A stretch of DNA of 64,000 nucleotides from Burkholderia sp. SRS-46 (GTDB lineage: Bacteria > Pseudomonadota > Gammaproteobacteria > Burkholderiales > Burkholderiaceae): NCBI RefSeq assembly GCF_004343775.1, contig NZ_PTXL01000016.1:1-64000 (forward strand), written 5' to 3'. The position numbers were made by a program, and so were the translations under genes. The notes beneath the pieces are model-generated. The model ran no database searches. It had not been told where the DNA came from and saw nothing but the letters and a program-made list of their open reading frames with translations. Of the stretch, positions 24,103 to 33,061 are shown one piece after another. The stretch's first letter is position 1. Every line of letters begins with the position of its first letter.

Positions 24103-27100
24103 CAGGCGAATGGTCCCGTCTTCTCGCCGCTCGCGGCCGCCATCAGCACCGGCGCCAGGGACTTCAGCAACTGTACGGCCAGCGCACTCGTGAACGTATA
24201 GCGTGCGGCATAGGGTTCATGCACGAAGGCGGTGACCGTGCCGAACAACGTGTCGCCCAGCACGAACACGAAGGTCGCCGAGCGGTTCACCGCGCGGGAA
24301 CCGATCAGCCGCCCGCCCGGACCGAACACCTCGAAGCGCTGGTCGCCGGTGCCGGTCTTGCCGGCCACCGCGACGCGGGCGCCGCCCGGCAGTACGAAGG
24401 CGCCTTTGAGCGACCGGGCCGTGCCGCCGTCGACCACGTCCGTGAGCGAGCGGCGCACCAGCTGCGCAATGTCCTCGGGCAACAGGCGTTCGGGCGTTGG
24501 CGGTGCCAGCCGAAAGCGGGTCTCGTAGGGCGTTCCGGTGGCGAAATCGAGCCCGCGCAGCGTGTGTGTCGGCACACGCAAGCCGCCATTGGCGAGAATG
24601 CCGGCCAGCTCCGCGAGCGCCGCGGGCCGGTCGCCCGATGCACCGATGGCGGTGGCATAGGACGGCGTGAGTGAGCTGAACGGATAGCCCAGCCGTCGCC
24701 ACGCGCGGGCAATCTCGTCATAGGCCCCCAGCTCGAGCATGCTGCGGATGCGACTGTTCTGCGCGGCCCGATGACGCGTCTTGAAGAGCCACGCATAGAC
24801 CTGCTGGCGCTCATCCTGACTGTCCTGCAGGACCTGCTTGAGCGTCGCGGCCGGGTGGTGTCCCAGGTACGCGACAAGCCACAGATCGAGCGGATGGACC
24901 CGCACGATGTAGCCGCGGTCGGCAAGCGAGAACCGGTCCGGACCGTACTTTGCGTACAGCCTGGCGAGCGTCTCGTCGGACAGCGTGCTGCCAGGCAGTC
25001 GCTCGCGCATGAACGCATTGAATGCGCGCGGACTCGCGTCCGGCTCGACGCTGCGAAAGGCGGTCGCGAGTCGCGCGGGGATCGGCCGCACCGCGTCGTA
25101 GAACTGCGCCCTTACGGCCTGCGGGGTCTTGCCGCGCAATCGTTCGTAGAACCGGGTGAGATAGACCATGCCTTCACGGTCGGCAAAGCGCGCCAGATAC
25201 GCCTGCCGCTGCGGTGCATCGGGGTCCGACAGCAGCGGCGCCGCTGCCGGATTGGTGGCGAACATCTCGTAGCGCACGATGTCGCGCATCAGCCGGACGA
25301 ACACCAGGTTGACCGAATGCTGGAACGCCGCCCGCACGGTCATTACCTGATGGTTTTCCCATGGCTCGAAATTCGCGAAGGTCTGTACCCCACCGCCGGT
25401 GAAGAACGCCTCGCCAGGATTGGCCGAGTAACGCCGTTCCAGCGCTGCTTCCAGCATCGCGAGCTCGCTCCGGTCGGACGCGTGCGCGAGGTAGTCGACG
25501 GCCCAGCGGCTCAACGCATCCTGCGCGGGCAGCCTGAGCGAGGCCAGTTGCGCCGGGGTCATCGCCGCATAGCGCTGGTGGAGCGTGGCCACGATCTGCA
25601 GATAGAGTGTCAGCGTACGGATCTTCGCCGTGGAGCCGAGGTTCAGCCGGGCGCCGCTGTTGAGGTCGAACGGCTGGTCGAGGTTGTCGGTCTGGACGCG
25701 CAGGACGTTCATGTCGCCGCGCCGTTCGAATAGTGTAAGGCTGACAGCGAGGCGAGCCGGATCGTCGCCATGGCGCAGCATGTTGAAGCCATAGAGGCCT
25801 GCGGCCTGCGCGCCCGCAGGCGTGGCGATCCTGCGCAGCCGCTCCGTGATGGCGCGCTGGGTGTCGAGGTTCAGGCTCGAGGCGGCGGTCAGGTCGAAGC
25901 GGTCGAGCGTGTAGAGATCGGGCACCCCGAGCAGGTCCGACAGATGGGCATGGAGCGCCGTCAGGGCCTTGCGCGTCACGAATGACGACGGAGGCGGCGC
26001 TGCCACGCCTCTAAGCCGTTTCAGCCTGATACGCAGCGCCGCATCGCGCAGCGCGGGGGAGATGATGCGGGCCCCGGCGAGCAGTCGCAGATAGCTGTCA
26101 GTCAGCCGGGCGAGTTCGGCAGCGCCTTGTTGCCGCAGGTAATAGGACGGCCCGCGCTGCGCGATGACCAGCGACAGCGCTTCCTTGAGGACAGTGGCTC
26201 GGCGCTCAAGGCGGCTGTCCGCGTGGTTCGGCGCACCTGATGCGTTCGCAAGCAGCCGGTTCGCCTCGGCGAAATCCTCGCCGTACCAGGCCCACAGGCC
26301 GTCCCCCATGCCGTCGATCTCGCCGACATCCGCCCTGGCGGCCAGGGGCACGGTGTTCAGATAATCGAGGACGATCCGTTGGCGCGCGGCAAGGGTGTCC
26401 GCTCCGTCGAGATATGCGCGTAGCGACGCCGATTCCATCTGGTGCAGTTTGTCCAGCGGCGTGCGGGTGCGGCCATTGGGCGAATGGCGATATTTCTCGA
26501 TCTGCGTGGCAAGCGTGCTACCACCGGGCGTGCTGTCGGCCTTGACCACCAGATGCAGGAGTTGCTCACCGACGGCCAGCGTCAGGCGGGTCCAGTCAAC
26601 GGCCGGATTGCGCGTCGGATACTCGGGGTCGAGCAGGTCGCGATCTTCGGTGTAGAGCAGCGCGTTGACCAGTACCGGCGGGATGGCCTCGAAGTCCGGA
26701 TAGACCCGCAGCGGGAAACGTTGCGAGGCCAGCGTCCGGTCATCGCAGTCGAGCAGCGTGAGGCCCGCCTGGTCCTTCTCGTGATAGCTCGGAAAGAGTC
26801 CCTGATCAGCCGCGGCCACGAGGCCGGGTGACATCCGGGCCTGCCGGGCGATGACGAATCCGCGGGATTCCAGTCGCCGGGTGAATTCCGGAATCCGCGT
26901 GAAGCCCAGCCGAACGTCGTAAGGCCCCGACTCCGGAAAGCGTATCGATGCACTCGGACCGCGCTCCAGCACGAAATGGAGTTCACGTCCCCAGCGGGTG
27001 AAATAGCGCGCCTGCAGGCGGGATGAGGTCCACTCGTCGGTCACCGTGGTGCCGGTCGCCCAGGTGAGTCCGCCAACGGCGGCGAGCAGCAGGAGTGTGC

Positions 27101-27119
27101 GCCACGCGCGTCGTGACAT
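23982..27119 (-). CDS. Bifunctional penicillin-binding protein (class A-like), 1045 aa
   Basis: It should polymerise and cross-link peptidoglycan. After an N-terminal anchor (about 6-22) comes a glycosyltransferase-51-like domain (about 150-330) with NALLYTEDRDLLDPEYPTRN and GGSTLATQIEKYR. A transpeptidase domain follows with SxxK as GSTAKIR, SxN as HSVNLVF, and KTG as AGKTGTGDQR. It is longer than usual because of inserts between the domains and a Pro/Ala-rich tail. Ribosome site AGAAGGA precedes ATG 27119. It lies next to an extra uppS, so it may supply wall synthesis under envelope stress. Its 3' end overlaps the kinase gene by 121 nt. Confidence 0.87.
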   Translation of the reverse strand: MSRRAWRTLLLLAAVGGLTWATGTTVTDEWTSSRLQARYFTRWGRELHFVLERGPSASIRFPESGPYDVRLGFTRIPEFTRRLESRGFVIARQARMSPGLVAAADQGLFPSYHEKDQAGLTLLDCDDRTLASQRFPLRVYPDFEAIPPVLVNALLYTEDRDLLDPEYPTRNPAVDWTRLTLAVGEQLLHLVVKADSTPGGSTLATQIEKYRHSPNGRTRTPLDKLHQMESASLRAYLDGADTLAARQRIVLDYLNTVPLAARADVGEIDGMGDGLWAWYGEDFAEANRLLANASGAPNHADSRLERRATVLKEALSLVIAQRGPSYYLRQQGAAELARLTDSYLRLLAGARIISPALRDAALRIRLKRLRGVAAPPPSSFVTRKALTALHAHLSDLLGVPDLYTLDRFDLTAASSLNLDTQRAITERLRRIATPAGAQAAGLYGFNMLRHGDDPARLAVSLTLFERRGDMNVLRVQTDNLDQPFDLNSGARLNLGSTAKIRTLTLYLQIVATLHQRYAAMTPAQLASLRLPAQDALSRWAVDYLAHASDRSELAMLEAALERRYSANPGEAFFTGGGVQTFANFEPWENHQVMTVRAAFQHSVNLVFVRLMRDIVRYEMFATNPAAAPLLSDPDAPQRQAYLARFADREGMVYLTRFYERLRGKTPQAVRAQFYDAVRPIPARLATAFRSVEPDASPRAFNAFMRERLPGSTLSDETLARLYAKYGPDRFSLADRGYIVRVHPLDLWLVAYLGHHPAATLKQVLQDSQDERQQVYAWLFKTRHRAAQNSRIRSMLELGAYDEIARAWRRLGYPFSSLTPSYATAIGASGDRPAALAELAGILANGGLRVPTHTLRGLDFATGTPYETRFRLAPPTPERLLPEDIAQLVRRSLTDVVDGGTARSLKGAFVLPGGARVAVAGKTGTGDQRFEVFGPGGRLIGSRAVNRSATFVFVLGDTLFGTVTAFVHEPYAARYTFTSALAVQLLKSLAPVLMAAASGEKTGPFACQDDLPVGASPAALGPSIAPAKISRNSAPPASPGRNSTRP

Positions 27120-27236
27120 TGGTTAGCAATCCTTCTGCACGGAAACAATTGCCTCGACGAACATGGCTGGACCCGAAAATCCCGGAGAGGCCGCAGGCTC
27201 GTCTCGTCGCTGGCTCGGCACGGCGCTCAATGGCGA

Positions 27237-27752
27237 TTAGCCCAGCTTTCCACCAAGAAGTGGCTCGGCGAAGAATTTGACGACGTAAATCGTCGCTGCT
27301 GATATGTGGAAGTACCTGATCGCGGCAAGGTGGCGCACGATGCGGCGCGGCCATTTCAGGAACAAAAGGGCGGCAGAAGCCAGAAGCGCGATCAGGACCG
27401 GCTTGTTGATCGCCTCCAGCACGGCCATCTCCCCACCGTTTTCGCCGCCGGTTTCATAGAAAAAGTCCCAGAGAAGGATCAGCGGCAAATAGCCAAGCCC
27501 TGCGAGACGATGAATCCACACAATCGCCCGGTGTCGCAGCCATTGCACGTGCCGGAAGCGCCGGCTCGTTCGCGCCCACATGATCGGCCCGGTCATCGCG
27601 AGTACCAGCGTCGCTACGATATTGACGAAGCGCATTGGGTGGATGCCCAAGATGGGTCCGGTCGATCGCAGCCCGTCGAAACAGATGACGATGCCTGTCA
27701 CAGCTGTAACGATGGCCACAGACAGCCACTTCTGGCGCGTAAGCTGGTTCAT
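27237..27752 (-). CDS. Hypothetical membrane protein, 171 aa
   Basis: Four hydrophobic segments (about 10-28, 38-58, 80-100 and 115-135) and a shorter one near the C-terminus, with His and Arg residues in the loops (RHVQWLRHRAIVWIHRLAG), reminiscent of small heme- or quinone-binding membrane proteins but not assignable. Ribosome site GGAGA precedes the ATG at 27752. It is divergent from uppS, and a CusR-like box lies between them, 108 bp upstream of this start. Confidence 0.7.
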   Translation of the reverse strand: MNQLTRQKWLSVAIVTAVTGIVICFDGLRSTGPILGIHPMRFVNIVATLVLAMTGPIMWARTSRRFRHVQWLRHRAIVWIHRLAGLGYLPLILLWDFFYETGGENGGEMAVLEAINKPVLIALLASAALLFLKWPRRIVRHLAAIRYFHISAATIYVVKFFAEPLLGGKLG

Positions 27753-27860
27753 CTCGTGTTCTCCACGTCATGCCGATCACCTGCCTGCCCCAGGGATGGC
27801 ATTTGACCGAGTCTTGCACAAAGAGTACGGAGGCGGATCACACAGAAGGCGGACGGGTTG

Positions 27861-27880
27861 ATGACATTTCTGTCATTTTC
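27861..27880 (+). promoter_or_regulatory. CusR/CopR-like box 3
   Basis: ATGACATTTCTGTCATTTTC, the copy closest to the consensus. It lies between the divergent membrane-protein gene (27752) and uppS (27982), about 100 bp from each. Confidence 0.7.
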
Positions 27881-27981
27881 TGCAGGGGTACAGCGTGACG
27901 GCGTAACGTGAAAGAAGGTGCACGGGAGCACCTTCGGGATGACCGGCGACACCCGTGTTCCGCCTGATCACGGGCCGCCCC

Positions 27982-28722
27982 ATGAGCTATACCAGTTCGA
28001 CCGTTGACGTACCCGACACAACCGCCGTGCCGCGCCACATCGCCATCATCATGGACGGCAACGGGCGCTGGGCCACGCAGCGCAACCTGCCTCGCGTCGC
28101 GGGTCACGCGAAAGGTGTCGAGGCGGTCCGCACGATCGTGCAGGCCTGTGCGAAGCGCGGCGTCGAATACCTGACGCTGTTCGCGTTCAGTTCCGAGAAC
28201 TGGCGCCGCCCCGGTGAAGAAGTGGCGTTCCTGATGCGTCTGTTCGTGTCGGCGCTCGAACGCGAAACGGCGCGCCTGCACAGGAATGGTATCCGGCTGC
28301 GGGTCGTCGGTGACCTGTCGATGTTCGACGCGCGCATCCAGGAACTCGTCAGGCGCGGTGAAGCCCGTACCGCCCGCAACACCCGCATGACGCTCACGAT
28401 TGCCGCGAACTACGGCGGGCGCTGGGACATTCTTCAGGGCATACGCCAGCTCGTCGGGCAGACGGAGGCCGACGGACATGCCGTGCCTGTCGACGAAGCG
28501 AGCTTCGCGCAACACCTGGCGATGGCGTACGCGCCGGAACCCGATCTCTTCATCCGGACCGGCGGTGAGCAGCGCATCAGCAACTTCCTGCTGTGGCAGC
28601 TCGCCTACACCGAACTGTACTTCACCGACACGTTCTGGCCAGACTTTGACGAAGCGGCGCTGGATGCCGCACTCGCGTCGTACCGCACGCGCGAGCGCCG
28701 GTTTGGCCGCACGGGCGCGTAA
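27982..28722 (+). CDS. uppS: Undecaprenyl diphosphate synthase, mobile extra copy
   Basis: A 246-aa cis-prenyltransferase that makes the C55 lipid carrier for cell-wall and surface polysaccharide synthesis. Diagnostic motifs are HIAIIMDGNGRWA (catalytic Asp), GHAKGVEAVR, LTLFAFSSENWRRP, and the C-terminal IRTGGEQRISNFLLWQLAYTE with the conserved WPDF. ATG 27982 is preferred; a GTG at 27955 would add nine residues. A chromosomal copy is expected to be essential, so this plasmid copy is additional. With a PAP2/DedA protein, a PBP and glycosyltransferases nearby it points to carrier-lipid metabolism. Confidence 0.93.
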   Translation: MSYTSSTVDVPDTTAVPRHIAIIMDGNGRWATQRNLPRVAGHAKGVEAVRTIVQACAKRGVEYLTLFAFSSENWRRPGEEVAFLMRLFVSALERETARLHRNGIRLRVVGDLSMFDARIQELVRRGEARTARNTRMTLTIAANYGGRWDILQGIRQLVGQTEADGHAVPVDEASFAQHLAMAYAPEPDLFIRTGGEQRISNFLLWQLAYTELYFTDTFWPDFDEAALDAALASYRTRERRFGRTGA

Positions 28723-28920
28723 CGCTTGCCTGAGTCGCACGGGTCGATGCCCTGGGAGGCTGAACCCGGTGTGGCGTCGCGGCGGCTGCGGTTGACGCCG
28801 CCATTCCGCGCCGCGGCACCGGCGGGATGAGGGCTCCGTGTGGCCAAGCCCCGCTGCGACAGTCGCACGCGAGTTCGTCGATGGGTTGAGTCCCGACGCA
28901 TCTGCCGTCCCAATACGGCG

Positions 28921-30276
28921 CTAAACGTCAGGGGATGCGCGGGCCATCGCCGCGACGGGAGCGGGGAAGCGGACCTGCACCTTCAGCCCCGTGCCGTTTG
29001 GCCCAGCGTCCAGCCAGACGGCTGCCCCATGCTGCTCGGCAATGCGTTTGACGATCGAGAGTCCTAACCCGCTGCCGGAGGCCGTGCGGCTGCTGCCCCG
29101 ATAAAATCGTTCCATCACGCGCGCCCGTTCGGCTACGGGGATGCCCGGACCGTCGTCGCACACTTCAAGGACGGCGCCGTGCGAGGCCTGGCGTACGGAA
29201 ATGTCGATACGCCCTCCGCGGCCGGTATAGCGCAGCGCATTGTCCACCAGGTTGTTGAGCAGAATACGCAGGTTGTCGGCGTCGCCCGTCACGACCGCCA
29301 CCGCCTGCTCGGCCAGCCCCAGATCGATCTGGCTGGCCTGGGCCATCCGCATGTGACCGATGATCACGGACCTGCACAGGGCAGACAACTCGACCGGCTG
29401 GGCTTCGGTCCGCGCCTGCGGATCGAGGCGCGCCAGGGCCAGTAACTGCTCCGCGAGATGGGCCAACTGACTGATGCCCGTCCGGAGCCGACCCAGCGCC
29501 GCCTGCCGCTCCTCCGCATTTCGGGTACGCTCCGCCAGTTGCGCCTGGATCTGCAATCCCATGATCGGCGTACGCAACTCATGGGCGGCGTCGGCGATGA
29601 AGTTCTTTTGCATGGTGAACGCCTCTTCGAGGCGCAGCAGCAGGTCGTTGAGCGTGCCGGCGAACGGCCTGACCTCGCCAGGCAGCCCGGTCGTTGGAAC
29701 GGGCTCCATGCTGTTGGCGTTGCGTTGCGCGAGCTCCGCTGCCATCTGCCGCAACGGTCTGAGTCCGTAACCGATACCGAACCAGAGAAACAGCGACAGC
29801 AGCGGAATCAGCGACAGCACTGGCCAGAACAGGTGCACAGCCACACCGGCAAGCGCTTCCCAGCGCATATCCGTGGCCTGGGCCACGCGAATCCACTTGT
29901 CCCCGCGCTCGGTAACCAGCGTATGCCAGGTCTGATTGCCGACCGGAACGTTGTGCAGACCAGGTTGTTGCGGCGGCGGCAGATTCAAGGCCGGATTGGT
30001 CGTGTAGGTCAACTGTCCGTTGCGCCAGACCTGCAGCAGGACTTCATCGGCCTTATCGTCGTCGAAATGCTTCCGGGTGGACGCGCCCACATCAGCCAGC
30101 GCCACCTTGCCGTTGCCATCGACGCTGACGTGGTCGGCGATATAGCGCATCTGTTCATTGAGCAGTTCGTTCAGCTCGCGCACCGCTCCCAAGTAGGTGC
30201 CCGCACTGGCCAGCGCCCCCGCGAGAACCGTTGCTGGCAGGAGCCACAGCAGCAATCGGGCGCGTAGCGATTTCAT
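28921..30276 (-). CDS. Sensor histidine kinase, QseC/PmrB-like
   Basis: A 451-aa kinase. It has a first helix (about 8-28), a periplasmic domain of about 130 residues, a second helix (about 160-182), a short HAMP, a His box FIADAAHELRTPIMGLQ (about residue 245), and an ATPase domain with the N box LLNNLVDNALRYTG and the G boxes VCDDGPGI and GSGLGLSIVKRI. Its start overlaps the response-regulator stop (ATGA), so the two are coupled. Such kinases sense cations, polymyxin or envelope signals. It is complete and probably active. Confidence 0.9.
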   Translation of the reverse strand: MKSLRARLLLWLLPATVLAGALASAGTYLGAVRELNELLNEQMRYIADHVSVDGNGKVALADVGASTRKHFDDDKADEVLLQVWRNGQLTYTTNPALNLPPPQQPGLHNVPVGNQTWHTLVTERGDKWIRVAQATDMRWEALAGVAVHLFWPVLSLIPLLSLFLWFGIGYGLRPLRQMAAELAQRNANSMEPVPTTGLPGEVRPFAGTLNDLLLRLEEAFTMQKNFIADAAHELRTPIMGLQIQAQLAERTRNAEERQAALGRLRTGISQLAHLAEQLLALARLDPQARTEAQPVELSALCRSVIIGHMRMAQASQIDLGLAEQAVAVVTGDADNLRILLNNLVDNALRYTGRGGRIDISVRQASHGAVLEVCDDGPGIPVAERARVMERFYRGSSRTASGSGLGLSIVKRIAEQHGAAVWLDAGPNGTGLKVQVRFPAPVAAMARASPDV

Positions 30277-30935
30277 ACCGCGTCTCCGATGCAGTAGCCG
30301 ATCCCGCGCACCGTGCGGATCACGTCGGCCCCCAGCTTTCTGCGCAGATGATGGATGTGGACCTCGACCGCATTGCTCGCGACTTCTTCCTCCCAGCCGT
30401 ACAGACGGTCCTCGAGTTGCTCGCGCGAAATCACCGCTGCGGGGTTCTGCATCAGTTCCTGCAGCAGTGCAAACTCCTTGCGCGATACCGTCACCGGTTC
30501 GTCGCGCAGCCAGAGCAGATGCCGCACCGGATCGAGCCGCAACGCGCCGGCAGTCAATTCGACCTGCGCCCGCCCGGCCTGCCTGCGGATCACCGCCCGA
30601 ATCCGGGCGATGAGCTCTTCGAGCACGAAAGGCTTCACCAGATAGTCGTCAGCGCCGCCGTCGAGGCCCGCGAGCCGGTCCGGCACCGCATCGCGGGCGG
30701 TGATGATGATCACAGGCATGGGATTGTCCCGTTGCCGTAACGTCCTGAGCAACGTCATGCCGTCCTGGTGCGGCAGGCCGAGATCCAGTATCAACAAGGC
30801 GTACGGGGTGGCTTTGAGTGCGAGCGCCGCGGCGTCGCCATCGTGCACCCAGTCCACTGTGAAGCCGGCTTCCCGCAGTCCTTGTTGCAAGCCCTGGCCA
30901 ATCAGGAAATCATCTTCCGCCAGCAATAACCGCAT
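30273..30935 (-). CDS. OmpR-family response regulator, QseB/PmrA-like
   Basis: A 220-aa protein starting at ATG 30935 (MRLLLAEDD). Phospho-acceptor Asp lies in LLILDLGLPHQDG (about 51), with ITARD and LVKPFVLEEL downstream. A winged helix with VSRKEFALLQELMQ and AVEVHIHHLRRKLG has the QseB/PmrA-style EDRLYGWEEEVASNAVEV segment. The likely operators are the two 11-bp-spaced TTAA repeats 270-345 bp upstream of its start, in the region shared with the envelope operon at 31.6 kb. Confidence 0.9.
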   Translation of the reverse strand: MRLLLAEDDFLIGQGLQQGLREAGFTVDWVHDGDAAALALKATPYALLILDLGLPHQDGMTLLRTLRQRDNPMPVIIITARDAVPDRLAGLDGGADDYLVKPFVLEELIARIRAVIRRQAGRAQVELTAGALRLDPVRHLLWLRDEPVTVSRKEFALLQELMQNPAAVISREQLEDRLYGWEEEVASNAVEVHIHHLRRKLGADVIRTVRGIGYCIGDAV

Positions 30936-31050
30936 CGTGTCCAGTCCCTCTCCGTTGTCGATGTGCCCCCCGGGCCGGGTGGGATCGCCTTGGCTCCGAT
31001 GCAGTCGCCGCTCCGGCCAGCCGATCGTGCCGCTTGCCCGGACGGCACGC

Positions 31051-31146
31051 CTACCCGTGCGTGACGACGTACCAGGCAAGAGCGGCGATCACCCAGCCGA
31101 TCGCGGTGACGATCCCCAGTGCGACGAGCCCTCTATTGATCCTCAT
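31051..31146 (-). CDS. 31-aa single-pass membrane peptide
   Basis: ATG at 31146 has AGGAG five bases upstream. The peptide starts MRINRGLV, has one hydrophobic helix of about 20 residues with two Trp, and ends YVVTHG. It precedes the QseB-like regulator on the same strand, just downstream of two TTAA-type operator repeats. Small membrane peptides in such places often modulate sensor kinases or transporters; here this is inference only. Confidence 0.6.
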   Translation of the reverse strand: MRINRGLVALGIVTAIGWVIAALAWYVVTHG

Positions 31147-31204
31147 GACGCTCCTATCGAGTCTACGCCTGCGTATCCGACAGGATGATGCTGGGCCGCG
31201 CTGG

Positions 31205-31223
31205 CTTAACGAACACTTAACGG
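31205..31223 (+). promoter_or_regulatory. QseB/PmrA-type direct repeat 1
   Basis: CTTAACGAACACTTAACGG has TTAAC repeated with an 11-bp period, the spacing used by PmrA/QseB-type regulators. Confidence 0.5.
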
Positions 31224-31278
31224 TTGAAGGCGATCGACGGGGGGGACTCTTCCGGGCAGGCACCAGAACCTCCAAAAA

Positions 31279-31295
31279 TTAAGCAAGCGTTAAGC
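31279..31295 (+). promoter_or_regulatory. QseB/PmrA-type direct repeat 2
   Basis: TTAAGCAAGCGTTAAGC has TTAAG repeated with an 11-bp period, 74 bp after the first site. Confidence 0.5.
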
Positions 31296-31611
31296 GGCGC
31301 CCACCTAGCCTGTCGCAAGGCGATCCGATACGGCGGATCCCGATCTGCCCGGACGGGCCAGTGACACTCCGGAATCTGCGGTGCCACGGCCGCTCGGGCC
31401 GTTTCAGGAGAACGGTATGCGGTGGGTGAGCGAATGTCCTGCGGCCCCGCGGCCCCGCGTGCATCGGCTACGCGGAATCATCCTGCTTTTGAGGGTGGGC
31501 GGTTTCGCGGGGCATCGCCGCGCGCCGGGCGGCCCGGTATCTATCGCCAGCGCTGTGTCCCATCGAGCGCGCCGAACCGACGATGCCTCCAGCCAGGCGC
31601 CATGCGACACG

Positions 31612-32469
31612 GTGACGAGGAGCAAACCAGTCCGTGTCAGGACGCTGTTTGTTTCCGATATCCATCTCGGCACGCGGGGCTGCCAGGCTGAACTGCTGCT
31701 CGAGTTTCTGCGGCACTACGAGGCGAGTACGATCTTTCTGGTCGGCGATATCGTCGAAGCATGGCGGCTTACATCGGATCGGCCCTGGCCTGAGCAACAG
31801 CGCGGCGTCGCATTCGAACTGCTGACGAAGGCGCGAAACGGCGCCCGGGTGATCTACGTCCCCGGCAATCACGACTGCCTGTTACGCCAGTACGCTGGCC
31901 TCAGCTTCGGCGGGATCGAAATCACGCCGAATGCCCTCCACGAGGCGGCCGATGGGCGTCGTTACCTGGTCACCCATGGCGACGAGTTCGACGCGGTTCT
32001 GCGGCACATGCCCTGGCTGGCCAGTCTGGGTCACGTCGCCTATCATGCGTTGCTCGCCGTCAATACCATCGTTAACGTCGCCCGGCGTGGCTTCGGGTTG
32101 GACCACTGGTCGCTCTCCGCCTGGGCCAAGCAGAAAGTCAAGCGCGCGGTCAACTACATCAGCCAGTTCGAGGAAAGTCTGTCCGCCGAGGCCCGGCGGC
32201 AGAATGTTCACGGCGTCGTGTGTGGCCACATCCATCATGCCGCCGACCACGACCTCGAAGGCGTTCGCTACCTCAACACGGGAGACTGGGTGGAGTCCTG
32301 TTCCGGCATCGTGGAACACGAAAACGGCCGGTTCGAACTCGTGCGTTGGGCTGGAGCCGGACGGAAGCGTCACTCGGGCATCGGCAGGCTGCGCACCCGT
32401 CTGAGCCGTGTCTGGCGACCGCCCGAGCGTGCGCCGCTGAACACGGAAGATGTCACGGGGAGGTCATGA
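31612..32469 (+). CDS. LpxH-like metallophosphoesterase
   Basis: About 285 aa from GTG 31612. Calcineurin-like motifs appear in order: FVSDIHLGTRG, FLVGDIVEAW, YVPGNHDCLL, VTHGDEF and GHIHHAAD, all metal ligands present. The subgroup resembles UDP-2,3-diacylglucosamine hydrolases (LpxH2 type), which cleave a lipid A precursor; sugar-nucleotide or lipid pyrophosphate substrates are plausible. The start is uncertain: the frame is open from 31381 but similarity begins at about 31630. It is the first gene of a plus-strand run with DedA, two glycosyltransferases, a broken PAP2 and a permease. Confidence 0.85.
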   Translation: MTRSKPVRVRTLFVSDIHLGTRGCQAELLLEFLRHYEASTIFLVGDIVEAWRLTSDRPWPEQQRGVAFELLTKARNGARVIYVPGNHDCLLRQYAGLSFGGIEITPNALHEAADGRRYLVTHGDEFDAVLRHMPWLASLGHVAYHALLAVNTIVNVARRGFGLDHWSLSAWAKQKVKRAVNYISQFEESLSAEARRQNVHGVVCGHIHHAADHDLEGVRYLNTGDWVESCSGIVEHENGRFELVRWAGAGRKRHSGIGRLRTRLSRVWRPPERAPLNTEDVTGRS

Positions 32470-32472
32470 ACG

Positions 32473-33057
32473 ATGGCCTCGCTCGACTGGCTGGCATCGA
32501 TCATTGCCAGCTACGGATACGTCGCACTGTTTCTTGCATCGGTCATCGAAGGCCCGATTGCCACGGTCATCGGGGCCTTCCTGGCTTCGCAAGGACTCCT
32601 GCACGTGGGCGTTGTGTACGCGATCGCCGTGTCGGGCGACCTGGTTGGGGATCTGCTGTGCTACGGCGTCGGTCGTTCGGGCAGGTTGCCTGGGCTTCGC
32701 TGGCACGCCGTGTCCGGCGCACGGCAGCAACAACGGTTCGCCATGCTGAAAACGCGCTTTCATGCGCATGCGGGCAGCACGCTCCTGGCCGGCAAGCTCA
32801 CGCACGCGGCGGGTTTCCTGGTGCTGCTTGCTGCGGGCGCGGCACGGATTCCGATGGCGCGATTCCTGTGGTTCAACCTGTTGGGTACCTTGCCCAAGAC
32901 CGCGTTGTTCGTCCTGATCGGTTACTTCGCCGGCGCTGCATACCATCGCATCGACGCGTATCTGTGGATCGCCTCCTGTGCGGTCTTCGTGCTGATCTTT
33001 CTGGGCGTCGGCCTGTACGTCCGACGGCGCGTGCGTCTTGAGCCGCCGGAGGCCTGA
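32473..33057 (+). CDS. DedA-family membrane protein, 194 aa
   Basis: An SNARE-associated/DedA protein with hydrophobic segments at about 12-40, 48-70, 120-145 and 160-185. The pattern VIEGPIATVIGAFLASQG and GKLTHAAGFLVLLAAGAARI correspond to the two reentrant-helix regions of the family. The usual Arg-rich FRFIPGVR motif is changed to KLTHAAGF. Some DedA proteins flip undecaprenyl phosphate. It starts four bases after the phosphoesterase stop, using GGGGAGG nine bases upstream, and abuts the next gene by 4 bp. Confidence 0.82.
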   Translation: MASLDWLASIIASYGYVALFLASVIEGPIATVIGAFLASQGLLHVGVVYAIAVSGDLVGDLLCYGVGRSGRLPGLRWHAVSGARQQQRFAMLKTRFHAHAGSTLLAGKLTHAAGFLVLLAAGAARIPMARFLWFNLLGTLPKTALFVLIGYFAGAAYHRIDAYLWIASCAVFVLIFLGVGLYVRRRVRLEPPEA

Positions 33058-33061
33058 TCCC

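Larger units (their letters stand above)
31147..31611. other. Regulatory region between the QseBC-like system and the envelope operon
   Basis: It contains the two operator-like direct repeats (31205-31223, 31279-31295). The stretch 31381-31611 is an open extension of the phosphoesterase frame without similarity to the family; I treat it as leader. Confidence 0.5.
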
